From NCBI GenBank assembly GCA_003135495.1, contig PLBX01000165.1, positions 1 to 5,719 on the forward strand: a DNA stretch of 5,719 bases, written 5' to 3'. Positions 1 through 4,930 of the stretch are shown here, in pieces. The DNA comes from Acidobacteriaceae bacterium (GTDB lineage Bacteria > Acidobacteriota > Terriglobia > Terriglobales > Acidobacteriaceae). The notes beneath the pieces are model-generated. The model worked only from the letters and a program-made list of their open reading frames with translations, did no database searches and was not told the DNA's origin. Position 1 is the first letter of the stretch, and every line of letters begins with the position of its first letter. The translations under genes were made by a program, and so were the position numbers.

Positions 1-101
1 AAGTCGACGGGCATTCGCGCCACGGTCGTCACGCCCACCACTATGATGATTAAGCAGAGCATGATGATGAAAAATGGATATTTGATGGCGAAGCCCGACA
101 T
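1..101 (-). CDS. RND efflux transporter permease, N-terminal fragment (runs off the left edge)
   Basis: Only the first 33 codons are in the window. They read MSGFAIKYPFFIIMLCLIII and continue to VARMPVD, then the sequence ends. This is the usual start of an AcrB-type RND permease: a short cytoplasmic lead, transmembrane helix 1, then the R-M-P-V-D motif at the periplasmic end of that helix. Such permeases are inner-membrane proton/substrate antiporters that work as trimers with a periplasmic adaptor and an outer-membrane channel. The ATG directly follows the adaptor stop codon (TAGATG), and an AAGGAG lies 8 nt upstream inside the last adaptor codons, so the two genes are surely co-transcribed and probably translationally coupled. 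The substrate class (drugs versus metals) cannot be read from this fragment. Family assignment is confident despite the short length because the adaptor gene is adjacent. Confidence 0.9.
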   Translation of the reverse strand, partial: MSGFAIKYPFFIIMLCLIIIVVGVTTVARMPVD

Positions 102-1361
102 CTAGTGAGCTCCTTGATCGGCATCGTACTTTTCATCAGCCATGGTGCTTTCTTTGGGATCGACGAGTTGGCCTTGCCGATATTTGGCGAGATTTCCAAC
201 GATTACCCGGTCGCCCTCGTTTAAGCCGGAGACTACCTGTATCCGGTCGGGGCCCTCGATTCCCGTCTGAATTTCGCGTACTTCAACATGGTTATGAGAA
301 TTGACGAAGAGCACGGTGGTCTTGTTCTCGTCCCGATTAATCGCCTGAACGGGAAGAGTCAGCGCGTTGGGCGCGTTCTGCACTCGCAAGGCAACTTCCG
401 CATACATGCCCGCGGTCAATTTGTAGTCTTTGTTCGGCACGTCGACTTCGACTTGCATGGTTCGAGTCGAACGGTCGAGGGAGTCCGTGGCGCGAATTAC
501 TTTGCCGGTGAAGTGCCCGTCGGTGGCTTTGACGCGAACGTCAGCCGGTTCGCCATCATGCACGCTTGACACGAGAGACTCAGGAACGGGAATACGCAAG
601 CGCAGGACGTTGACCTGCGACAACTTCACGACGGGCATTGAGTTCGTATTCGAAGTGCCGGCTTGAATCAGTGACCCAGTATCGGCGTAGCGCCAAGTTA
701 CGATTCCGTCAAACGGCGCCGTAATACGAGAGTAATCGGACATTGCGGCATAGTGTTTCCGATCCGCCTGTGAGACTTGTAACTGTTGCTTCGAGGCCGA
801 CAAGGCAGACTTTGCTGCATCCACCTGGGCCTGCGAAGAACGATCCTTAGCGGTGACGTCATCGAGTTCCTGCTCCGCGATCAGGCCGGGGCGCGCTTCG
901 GATGCTTGCTTCAATCGCGTTGCTGCCGCGTGCAGTGCGGCGTGATCGGCTTCCGCGCGGGCAACGTCATTCTCGGCCCGCGATATTTCTTCCTGGCTGT
1001 GACGCACGCCGGCCGATGCTGCCTGTTCCTGCGCGACTAATTCGGGGACTTCAAGATTGGCGAGCACTTGCCCTTGATGGACACGATCGCCAATATCGAC
1101 ATTGATATTCCGAATGTAGCCAGTCACCTTGGCGTGGAGTTCTACTTCCTGATAGGGCAGGAACTCGCCGGCAATGGACAGAGTGTTGGAGAGCTGCGTT
1201 CGCTTGGCTTCCACCACGGCTGCGGTTGGAGGCGCATCGGCGGAGACGGAAGAAGAGGAATCGCCGGAGTGGCCGCATCCGGCGGAAACAGCTAGACAAA
1301 CTGCGACCAGGACAATTGCAGTGGCGGTTGCAAGAGACTCCAAAAATGATTTCTTACACAT
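102..1361 (-). CDS. RND efflux periplasmic adaptor (membrane fusion) lipoprotein, HlyD/AcrA type
   Basis: Periplasmic adaptor that joins an RND permease to an outer-membrane channel. Numbered from the ATG at 1361 (419 aa): residues 1-28 form a lipoprotein-like signal (hydrophobic AIVLVAVCLAVSAGC), with the likely lipidated Cys at 29 and a Ser/Ala-rich linker behind it. The first lipoyl half is near 67-104 (AKVTGYI, then VDIGDRVHQGQVLANLEVPE), a long alpha-hairpin runs about 108-205, and the second lipoyl half is near 211-235 (SRITAPFDGIVTWR). A beta-barrel with the typical TAGMYAEV follows to about 328, then a membrane-proximal domain (LTLPVQAI to about 401). Length and domain order are normal for the family. 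Start choice: GTG at 1373 is also open, but the ATG at 1361 has GGTGA 8 nt upstream while the GTG has no clear ribosome site. It is the first gene of an operon with the permease. Pump substrate is unknown. Confidence 0.93.
   Translation of the reverse strand: MCKKSFLESLATATAIVLVAVCLAVSAGCGHSGDSSSSVSADAPPTAAVVEAKRTQLSNTLSIAGEFLPYQEVELHAKVTGYIRNINVDIGDRVHQGQVLANLEVPELVAQEQAASAGVRHSQEEISRAENDVARAEADHAALHAAATRLKQASEARPGLIAEQELDDVTAKDRSSQAQVDAAKSALSASKQQLQVSQADRKHYAAMSDYSRITAPFDGIVTWRYADTGSLIQAGTSNTNSMPVVKLSQVNVLRLRIPVPESLVSSVHDGEPADVRVKATDGHFTGKVIRATDSLDRSTRTMQVEVDVPNKDYKLTAGMYAEVALRVQNAPNALTLPVQAINRDENKTTVLFVNSHNHVEVREIQTGIEGPDRIQVVSGLNEGDRVIVGNLAKYRQGQLVDPKESTMADEKYDADQGAH
110..115 (-). promoter_or_regulatory. 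Shine-Dalgarno of the RND permease gene, inside the adaptor gene
   Basis: AAGGAG read on the minus strand, 8 nt before the permease ATG. It lies within the last codons of the adaptor gene, which places the ribosome terminating on the adaptor message at the permease start and supports translational coupling. Confidence 0.8.
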
Positions 1362-1405
1362 GTCCACAGTCACCCGTTGGTGGTGTTAACTTTGGCGAAC
1401 TGATG

Positions 1406-1422
1406 GCCGATTCAGAATCGGC
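1406..1422. promoter_or_regulatory. 17-bp perfect palindrome, candidate operator of the efflux operon
   Basis: GCCGATTC-A-GAATCGGC is an inverted repeat with two perfect 8-bp arms around one central base. It lies 45 bp upstream of the adaptor ATG and downstream of the possible -35 at 1464-1459. Size, symmetry and position fit a site for a dimeric repressor such as the TetR or MarR proteins that often control RND operons. No such regulator is in the window, and a one-base loop makes it a poor RNA hairpin as drawn. The operator role is inference. Confidence 0.45.
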
Positions 1423-1429
1423 GAGACAT

Positions 1430-1464
1430 AAGAAACTACTTAACAGCTTACATGTTCCTGTCAA
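1430..1464 (-). promoter_or_regulatory. possible promoter of the adaptor-permease operon
   Basis: A consensus -35 hexamer TTGACA sits at 1464-1459 on the minus strand, downstream of the terminator at 1545-1508 and about 100 bp before the adaptor start. No good -10 box follows at the usual distance. TAAGTA, preceded by TGT as in an extended -10, occurs at a 16-nt spacing but matches the consensus poorly. A promoter is needed here if the upstream terminator works, but the exact one is unsure. GGAAC directly after TTGACA could also be the -35 of an extracytoplasmic-function sigma factor, though I find no matching -10. Confidence 0.3.
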
Positions 1465-1507
1465 AATCAGCTCCTACGATGCGGTCCGCGACCTCGGCGG
1501 AAAGGGG

Positions 1508-1545
1508 AAAAAAGGGTGCAGCTAGCGCGTATTACGACTGCACCC
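1508..1545 (-). terminator. intrinsic terminator after the small secreted protein gene
   Basis: On the minus strand GGGTGCAG (1545-1538) pairs perfectly with CTGCACCC (1521-1514) across a 16-nt loop, and six T residues follow at once. This is a textbook rho-independent terminator. It lies about 170 nt past the stop codon of the 112-aa gene and about 150 nt before the adaptor start, so it either separates the two transcription units or acts as a leaky attenuator between them. Confidence 0.8.
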
Positions 1546-1714
1546 CGGGGAAGACCGGTTTTAGGGCTATTCCAAGTCGATTTGAAATTCCGAGGTGGAA
1601 GACGCCCTGGAGTTCCGCCTTTAACTCGGTTAATAGCTATTAGCTGATTTGCGGTCTCGCTTTGCGAAGCTCGAACGACGCTACCGAATTAAGTGGGAAC
1701 AGAAAATGCTGGGG
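1546..1714 (-). other. non-coding 3' region of the small secreted protein gene, with inverted repeats
   Basis: Together with 1374-1545 this makes a 341-bp stretch (1374-1714) without a gene on either strand. The part described here lies between the TGA of the 112-aa gene and the terminator, so it should be transcribed as a long 3' untranslated region. It holds a 12-bp perfect palindrome TAATAGCTATTA (1631-1642), a small hairpin GCTT-TGCG-AAGC, and an imperfect hairpin centred near 1585 with arms beginning TCCA and ending TGGA. No short reading frame with a ribosome site was found. Function unknown. Confidence 0.4.
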
Positions 1715-2053
1715 TCAGCAGCAGGGAGGGGGACGGTTATAGAGCCATGTCTCGGACGTAAGATTCGTCGCAGGTATAACTGCCGAGACGGTTAGAACGG
1801 AAGACCGGGGCGGTTGATATAAAGCGAGACGGACGGCTGGGGCGGTCCACTGGACGGCATTGGCCCGAAGGTGCTGCCTTTTGGCATCCGGAAGCTCGCA
1901 TTTCGCGGTCGTTGATTTCTGGACCGATGGGCTCAGAACCGTGAAGCGGGTGGCAACGCTAGCGGTAAGAGAACAAATCACCAAAACAATAGCCGCCGAC
2001 CAGCAGCGGGAGGCAAAGCTTGTCCGATGGCGAGAATGTTCTAGCATAACCAT
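1715..2053 (-). CDS. small secreted or membrane-anchored hypothetical protein with LYNRPPP C-terminus
   Basis: A 112-aa protein of unknown function. Residues 1-17 are polar and basic, followed by a single hydrophobic segment about 18-34 (WSAAIVLVICSLTASVA), which reads as a signal peptide or one membrane anchor. The remaining ~78 residues are basic and proline-rich, with AKCELPDAKRQHL at 50-62, QWTAPA near 68-73, and the end LYNRPPPCC. Cysteines fall at 17, 27, 52, 111 and 112; the terminal pair could form disulfides or bind metal, but that is a guess. I recall short acidobacterial proteins with KxQHL and LYNRPPP motifs near efflux operons, but cannot verify this here. Reasons to believe the gene: a signal-like N-terminus, a TATAAT 33 bp upstream, GGA before the ATG, and an intrinsic terminator downstream. 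A second in-frame ATG at 2047 is possible. It precedes the RND adaptor on the same strand with a 353-bp gap. Confidence 0.7.
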   Translation of the reverse strand: MVMLEHSRHRTSFASRCWSAAIVLVICSLTASVATRFTVLSPSVQKSTTAKCELPDAKRQHLRANAVQWTAPAVRLALYQPPRSSVLTVSAVIPATNLTSETWLYNRPPPCC

Positions 2054-2085
2054 GTGGATTCCAGAAAATGAACGATCTACGACAC

Positions 2086-2115
2086 ATTATACATGGTCAT
2101 TTTTGGAGTCGACCA
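2086..2115 (-). promoter_or_regulatory. likely promoter of the small secreted protein gene
   Basis: A perfect -10 hexamer TATAAT lies at 2091-2086 on the minus strand, which would start transcription near 2079 and leave a leader of about 26 nt before the ATG at 2053. The -35 is weak: TCGACT at 15-nt spacing or TGGTCG at 18-nt spacing. A weak -35 fits a promoter that needs an activator, but this is inference. The 2116-2242 stretch upstream contains only small imperfect repeats, for example CGCTC-gaggg-GAGCG at 2189-2203. Confidence 0.45.
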
Positions 2116-2242
2116 GCCACACAGGCCCCTGGGTTCCTACTCTTTTGACGCCATTCGACGGGCGTAGGTTGCACTTTTCGCGGGTGATCGCTCGAGGGGA
2201 GCGCTCATATCCATTCACAATTGGAGTAATTACAAAGCCTTA

Positions 2243-2285
2243 TAAAGCAAAATCGCTCCGGTGCGGAAATTTGCACCGGAGCGAT
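2243..2285 (-). terminator. strong intrinsic terminator after the porin gene
   Basis: On the minus strand ATCGCTCCGGTGC (2285-2273) pairs perfectly over 13 bp with GCACCGGAGCGAT (2264-2252) around the 8-nt loop AAATTTCC, and a TTTTGCTTT tract follows. It begins 24 nt after the porin TAG, so it ends the porin transcript and insulates the small-protein and efflux genes beyond it. Confidence 0.92.
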
Positions 2286-2309
2286 CAGGTTCCTTTGCGA
2301 GACCCAGCG

Positions 2310-4202
2310 CTACGGCAAGTAGTAGCGGAAAGAGGTCATGAACATGTTGTCGACGCCGTGCGGATCGACGTACGTTCCTTTCGTAGGACCGGCGCCCGCC
2401 CATGCGTTTCGGACCAGATAGGAGTACTGCGGACCGAATTGTATTCTTCCCTTAGCACCGTTATAGGGCTTGATCCAGAATCCAAACGTGCCTTCTATGG
2501 TGCTTTGGGTCTGGCCGCTGCAGCCACTCAGGCCTCCGAAACCGAATCCGGTTCCGGTTGACGGTACCGTTTCTGTATAGCATCCCGCGTCGGAGAAGGT
2601 TGGTGCTCCGTAGCCAACGATGGGGAGCTTGGTGTTGGCAAGGTCGGTTTGATAGCGCCGCTCAACGTACTCCTCGCCGCCATTCATGTAAATATCAAAC
2701 CGTTTGTGATGACCTTCGAGTGTGGCTAAGGCCTGGTAGCTGCGGAGCGGGGCGAGCGTGCCATTGGGGTTCACAGTTGCGTCCGGCAGACCGGACGTGC
2801 CGTAGCGGCCGATGCCGTTTCCGTAGAGTGCGTGGAGTCCAAAGTCGACGTGCTTGGCGAATGTGAAGCGGGCATTTCCGCCGACGCCACCGGCATTTTT
2901 CGAAGAGTTGTAGGCTCCGAGCGCAGAGACCGACGTTCCGCACAGACTCGGATTGTCAAGCGGTTCGACGCAGGGATAGACGCGATCACGAAAGCGGCTA
3001 AAGATACCGAAAACTTCGTAGTGTCCGAAGCCAGGTTCAAAGGCTGCCTTGACGATGACGTCAGGCATGGCGTTGAAGGAATAGTTAGCAGCGTTGGTAC
3101 AGGTAGTTACACCGGTGGCGCTGGTGCTGCAAGCGGTGATGCCGCCATTGTAAAGCCCGCCGCCATTGCCGGGGCTGCCCAAGGCAAAATTCGAGGCGTT
3201 GCCGCTGGCCGAAAGTGTAGTCTGCGAATCTTCCAAGGAAGCCGCCAGCCAGAAGCGGTTGCCGAAGTTCTTGGCGAGGCGAACGCCGTATTGGCGAGCC
3301 CAACTGAAGCCGACGGTATACTGCGGGTCGATGGTCATGGGCAATGCTTCTGACCGGTTGTCCACGCCTTTTTTCGTTTCCGTCACCAAGCTCCACATTT
3401 GACCGCCAGTGAAGCTCCAGCCGTTATCGAAGGCCGCCTGCCCCCAAGCCTGGCGTTGGCGAAGAGTGTAGCTGTTGCTCTCGTTGTTGTTGGAAGTAAT
3501 GCCCGCCGAAAGGAAGTCAGCTTCGTAATAGCCGCTGAGCTTGGCATTGTGGAGCTTGCCCTCGGCGAGCATCGAGATCCTCGACTGCCGGCCGGAACCG
3601 AAGAATTCCGAAATCGCATTCTGGCCTGCGCCCGGCATATTCACACTGTTGAAGGGAGTATTAACGTCTGACCCCAAGGCGCGATTGCGATACACGGATT
3701 CAGCGGCCAGGAATCCGCCGGGAGTGATGGTGATTCCTTTGTAATGGATGGCGAGCGGGCTCTCTAACGCATCTCTTATGGATTTCTGCGTCTCCTGAAT
3801 GGTCATCGCATTGTTGGTCGCGGTGGTCTTCAGGTCGGTTACGTCGCTCTTGAGAGCGACTACGGTCTGCTGTTGTTCAGCCGTTTGCTGGACGGCAGTA
3901 TCGGCTTTGGTTTGCGCTTGAACGGCTGCGCTTTGACTCTGGTCGATGCGCTGCTCCAGTTGCTGAATTCTCTGGTCGCGGGTTTGCACCTGATCGCTTA
4001 ATTGACGGATCTGCTGCTGCTGGGCATCGATTGCCTGCTTTAATTCGTTGAGCTGCTCGGAAACCGTTGGCCCGGTTTTTTTCGGAGCCGGTCGCTTGTG
4101 AACGTTCTTGGTCGTCGCGGTAGTGGTCGTATCCTGGGCCTGAGCGGCGATCACGCTTCCAACCAGCATCATCGACAACACCATAGCCATAAATCGTTTC
4201 AT
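2310..4202 (-). CDS. DcaP-like outer-membrane porin with N-terminal coiled coil
   Basis: A 630-aa outer-membrane beta-barrel, probably a trimeric channel for small anionic solutes. Residues 1-22 are a Sec signal ending AQA before QD. A Thr/Lys/Pro-rich linker (24-46) leads to a Gln-rich coiled coil at about 47-146. The barrel starts near 150 (ITPGGFLAAESVYRN) with alternating strands such as SRISMLAEGKL, LSGYYEADF and YTLRQRQAWGQA, then WSFTGGQMWS; this order resembles DcaP-type porins, though I cannot run a profile. Three close cysteine pairs (358/368, 411/421, 541/561) lie in Gly/Ser/Thr-rich stretches that look like extracellular loops and may form disulfides. The C-terminus is FMTSFRYYLP, aromatic-rich but ending in Pro rather than the usual final Phe. 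The start is clear: AGGAG 8 nt before the ATG. It has its own promoter and terminator. With the acetate-type symporter nearby, an organic-acid substrate is plausible but unproven. Confidence 0.9.
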   Translation of the reverse strand: MKRFMAMVLSMMLVGSVIAAQAQDTTTTATTKNVHKRPAPKKTGPTVSEQLNELKQAIDAQQQQIRQLSDQVQTRDQRIQQLEQRIDQSQSAAVQAQTKADTAVQQTAEQQQTVVALKSDVTDLKTTATNNAMTIQETQKSIRDALESPLAIHYKGITITPGGFLAAESVYRNRALGSDVNTPFNSVNMPGAGQNAISEFFGSGRQSRISMLAEGKLHNAKLSGYYEADFLSAGITSNNNESNSYTLRQRQAWGQAAFDNGWSFTGGQMWSLVTETKKGVDNRSEALPMTIDPQYTVGFSWARQYGVRLAKNFGNRFWLAASLEDSQTTLSASGNASNFALGSPGNGGGLYNGGITACSTSATGVTTCTNAANYSFNAMPDVIVKAAFEPGFGHYEVFGIFSRFRDRVYPCVEPLDNPSLCGTSVSALGAYNSSKNAGGVGGNARFTFAKHVDFGLHALYGNGIGRYGTSGLPDATVNPNGTLAPLRSYQALATLEGHHKRFDIYMNGGEEYVERRYQTDLANTKLPIVGYGAPTFSDAGCYTETVPSTGTGFGFGGLSGCSGQTQSTIEGTFGFWIKPYNGAKGRIQFGPQYSYLVRNAWAGAGPTKGTYVDPHGVDNMFMTSFRYYLP

Positions 4203-4210
4203 CGTTTCGT

Positions 4211-4215
4211 CTCCT
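4211..4215 (-). promoter_or_regulatory. Shine-Dalgarno of the porin gene, preceded by a T8 tract
   Basis: AGGAG on the minus strand, 8 nt before the porin ATG, fixes the start. Immediately upstream is a run of eight T residues (4225-4218). An unstructured U-rich stretch beside the ribosome site can raise initiation through ribosomal protein S1, which would fit an abundant porin; this role is inferred. Confidence 0.75.
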
Positions 4216-4275
4216 GGAAAAAAAAGTTATCGATTGCGGACACACATCCTTGCGGCACTATTCGCCATCGGCTCA

Positions 4276-4292
4276 TAAAGCAATAAGCTTTA
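4276..4292 (-). other. 6-bp inverted repeat at the predicted 5' end of the porin mRNA
   Basis: TAAAGC-TTATT-GCTTTA on the minus strand gives a small hairpin that would lie at the very 5' end of the transcript predicted from the promoter at 4325-4298. It could shield the mRNA from 5'-end decay or be a protein site overlapping the transcription start. The stem is short and AT-rich, so chance is possible. Confidence 0.3.
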
Positions 4293-4297
4293 AGTGA

Positions 4298-4325
4298 GTT
4301 ATAAGCGTAGATGCGGGGTTGTTAA
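4298..4325 (-). promoter_or_regulatory. likely sigma-70-type promoter of the porin gene
   Basis: TTAACA at 4325-4320 (five of six bases of the -35 consensus) is followed after 16 nt by TATAAC at 4303-4298 (five of six of the -10 consensus). Transcription would begin near 4291 and leave a leader of about 89 nt. It lies in the AT-richer 227-bp gap between the regulator pseudogene and the porin; I see no terminator in that gap, so read-through from upstream is also possible. Confidence 0.55.
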
Positions 4326-4429
4326 GAATTGGTTACAGTTAGTTGAATATTCGGTGAATCCACGCTATAGGCAGGAAGACTAAAGGTTTAGGTTGATCTA
4401 TTTGGGTTGGAGCGGCTCAGGAAATCGAA

Positions 4430-4840
4430 TCACACACGAAAAATCATGACTTCGGTCGCTTTGATCAGGGCTGCCGCGGTTTGCCCGGGCTTGAGTTTCA
4501 TTTCGCGGGCTGAAGTGGCGGTAATGATGGATGTAATTTGCTGTTCACCTATGGAAAGTTTTATTTCCGCCATCAACCCACTGATGCGGACGCTATCGAT
4601 ACGCCCCACCAGTTGGTTTCGGCCACTGAGACGATGGACTATTTCTTTTCGCTCTGGCGCTGTTTTGGCTCGGGTACGGTAAAGCAGACGATCGACTTCG
4701 CTCTGAGGAATTCGATGGTGGCCACCGGCGGTGCGCACGCTCTTGATCTTTCGCGCGTAGATCCGCGCGTAAATCCACTGCCTTATTGTGGGCTAGCTGA
4801 TTCCGATCTGGAGCGCTGCATCGCGCAGATGCAGCAACAT
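4430..4840 (-). pseudogene. HTH (excisionase/MerR-like) regulator with Mop/TOBE domain, broken by an in-frame TAG
   Basis: Read from the ATG at 4840 the frame gives MLLHLRDAALQIGIS, then TAG (4795-4793), then PTIRQWIY and continues open to TGA at 4430, for 136 codons with the TAG counted. The pieces on both sides form one helix-turn-helix of the excisionase/MerR-like type, with the wing motif RTAGGHHRIPQSEVDRLLY. The C-terminal ~70 residues are a Mop (molybdate-binding TOBE) domain: LSGRNQLVGRIDSVRISG at its start, then IITATSA and the ending ALIKATEVMI. Relatives usually have an aromatic residue, often Tyr, where the TAG stands, so one change from TAC or TAT explains it. The DNA-binding part also has IYAR twice (IYARIYARKIKS), an apparent 12-bp duplication. 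A GTG at 4738 could start the rest but would lose most of the HTH. The Mop half shows no damage, so the loss looks recent. The intact protein would probably sense molybdate or tungstate and bind DNA; its target is unknown. Confidence 0.75.
4751..4774 (-). repeat. 12-bp tandem duplication inside the HTH-Mop pseudogene
   Basis: Two adjacent 12-bp units, ATTTACGCGCGG and ATCTACGCGCGA, each encode I-Y-A-R and differ at two positions. Family members I know read WIYxxKIKS here with a single copy, so the second unit looks like a slippage-type insertion of four residues between the recognition helix and the wing. Confidence 0.6.
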
Positions 4841-4868
4841 TTCATTTTTCTTGTTGCTACTACTCTCG

Positions 4869-4892
4869 CTCTTCAGCAGAGCAGCCGAAGAG
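4869..4892 (-). other. 9-bp hairpin between the symporter and the regulator pseudogene
   Basis: On the minus strand CTCTTCGGC (4892-4884) pairs with GCTGAAGAG (4877-4869) over 9 bp, including one G-U pair, around the loop TGCTCT. It begins 38 nt after the symporter stop. No T tract follows, so it is not a standard intrinsic terminator; it may protect or help end the symporter mRNA. The G-U pair becomes an A-C mismatch on the opposite strand, consistent with function in the minus-strand transcript. Confidence 0.4.
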
Positions 4893-4930
4893 TGGTACAA
4901 ATCTCCCCGGCCACTCTGGAGGCTAGTGCT

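Noticed and set aside
102..1373. adaptor start at GTG 1373
   Set aside because: Possible, but no ribosome site precedes it, and the GTG lies within the GGTGA that is well placed for the ATG at 1361. Only four residues differ.
1860..2561. 233-codon open frame on the plus strand
   Set aside because: It runs across the promoter region, the strong minus-strand terminator and the 3' end of the porin gene, has no recognisable domain, and its composition is that of an antisense shadow.
2832..3353. 173-codon open frame on the plus strand within the porin
   Set aside because: Antisense shadow of porin strands and loops, with no ribosome site or known motif.
4430..4738. intact 102-aa Mop-domain protein starting at GTG 4738
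   Set aside because: The GTG encodes a conserved Val inside the HTH wing region, has no ribosome site, and would begin after helices that are present upstream in the same frame. Treated as the 3' part of the pseudogene.
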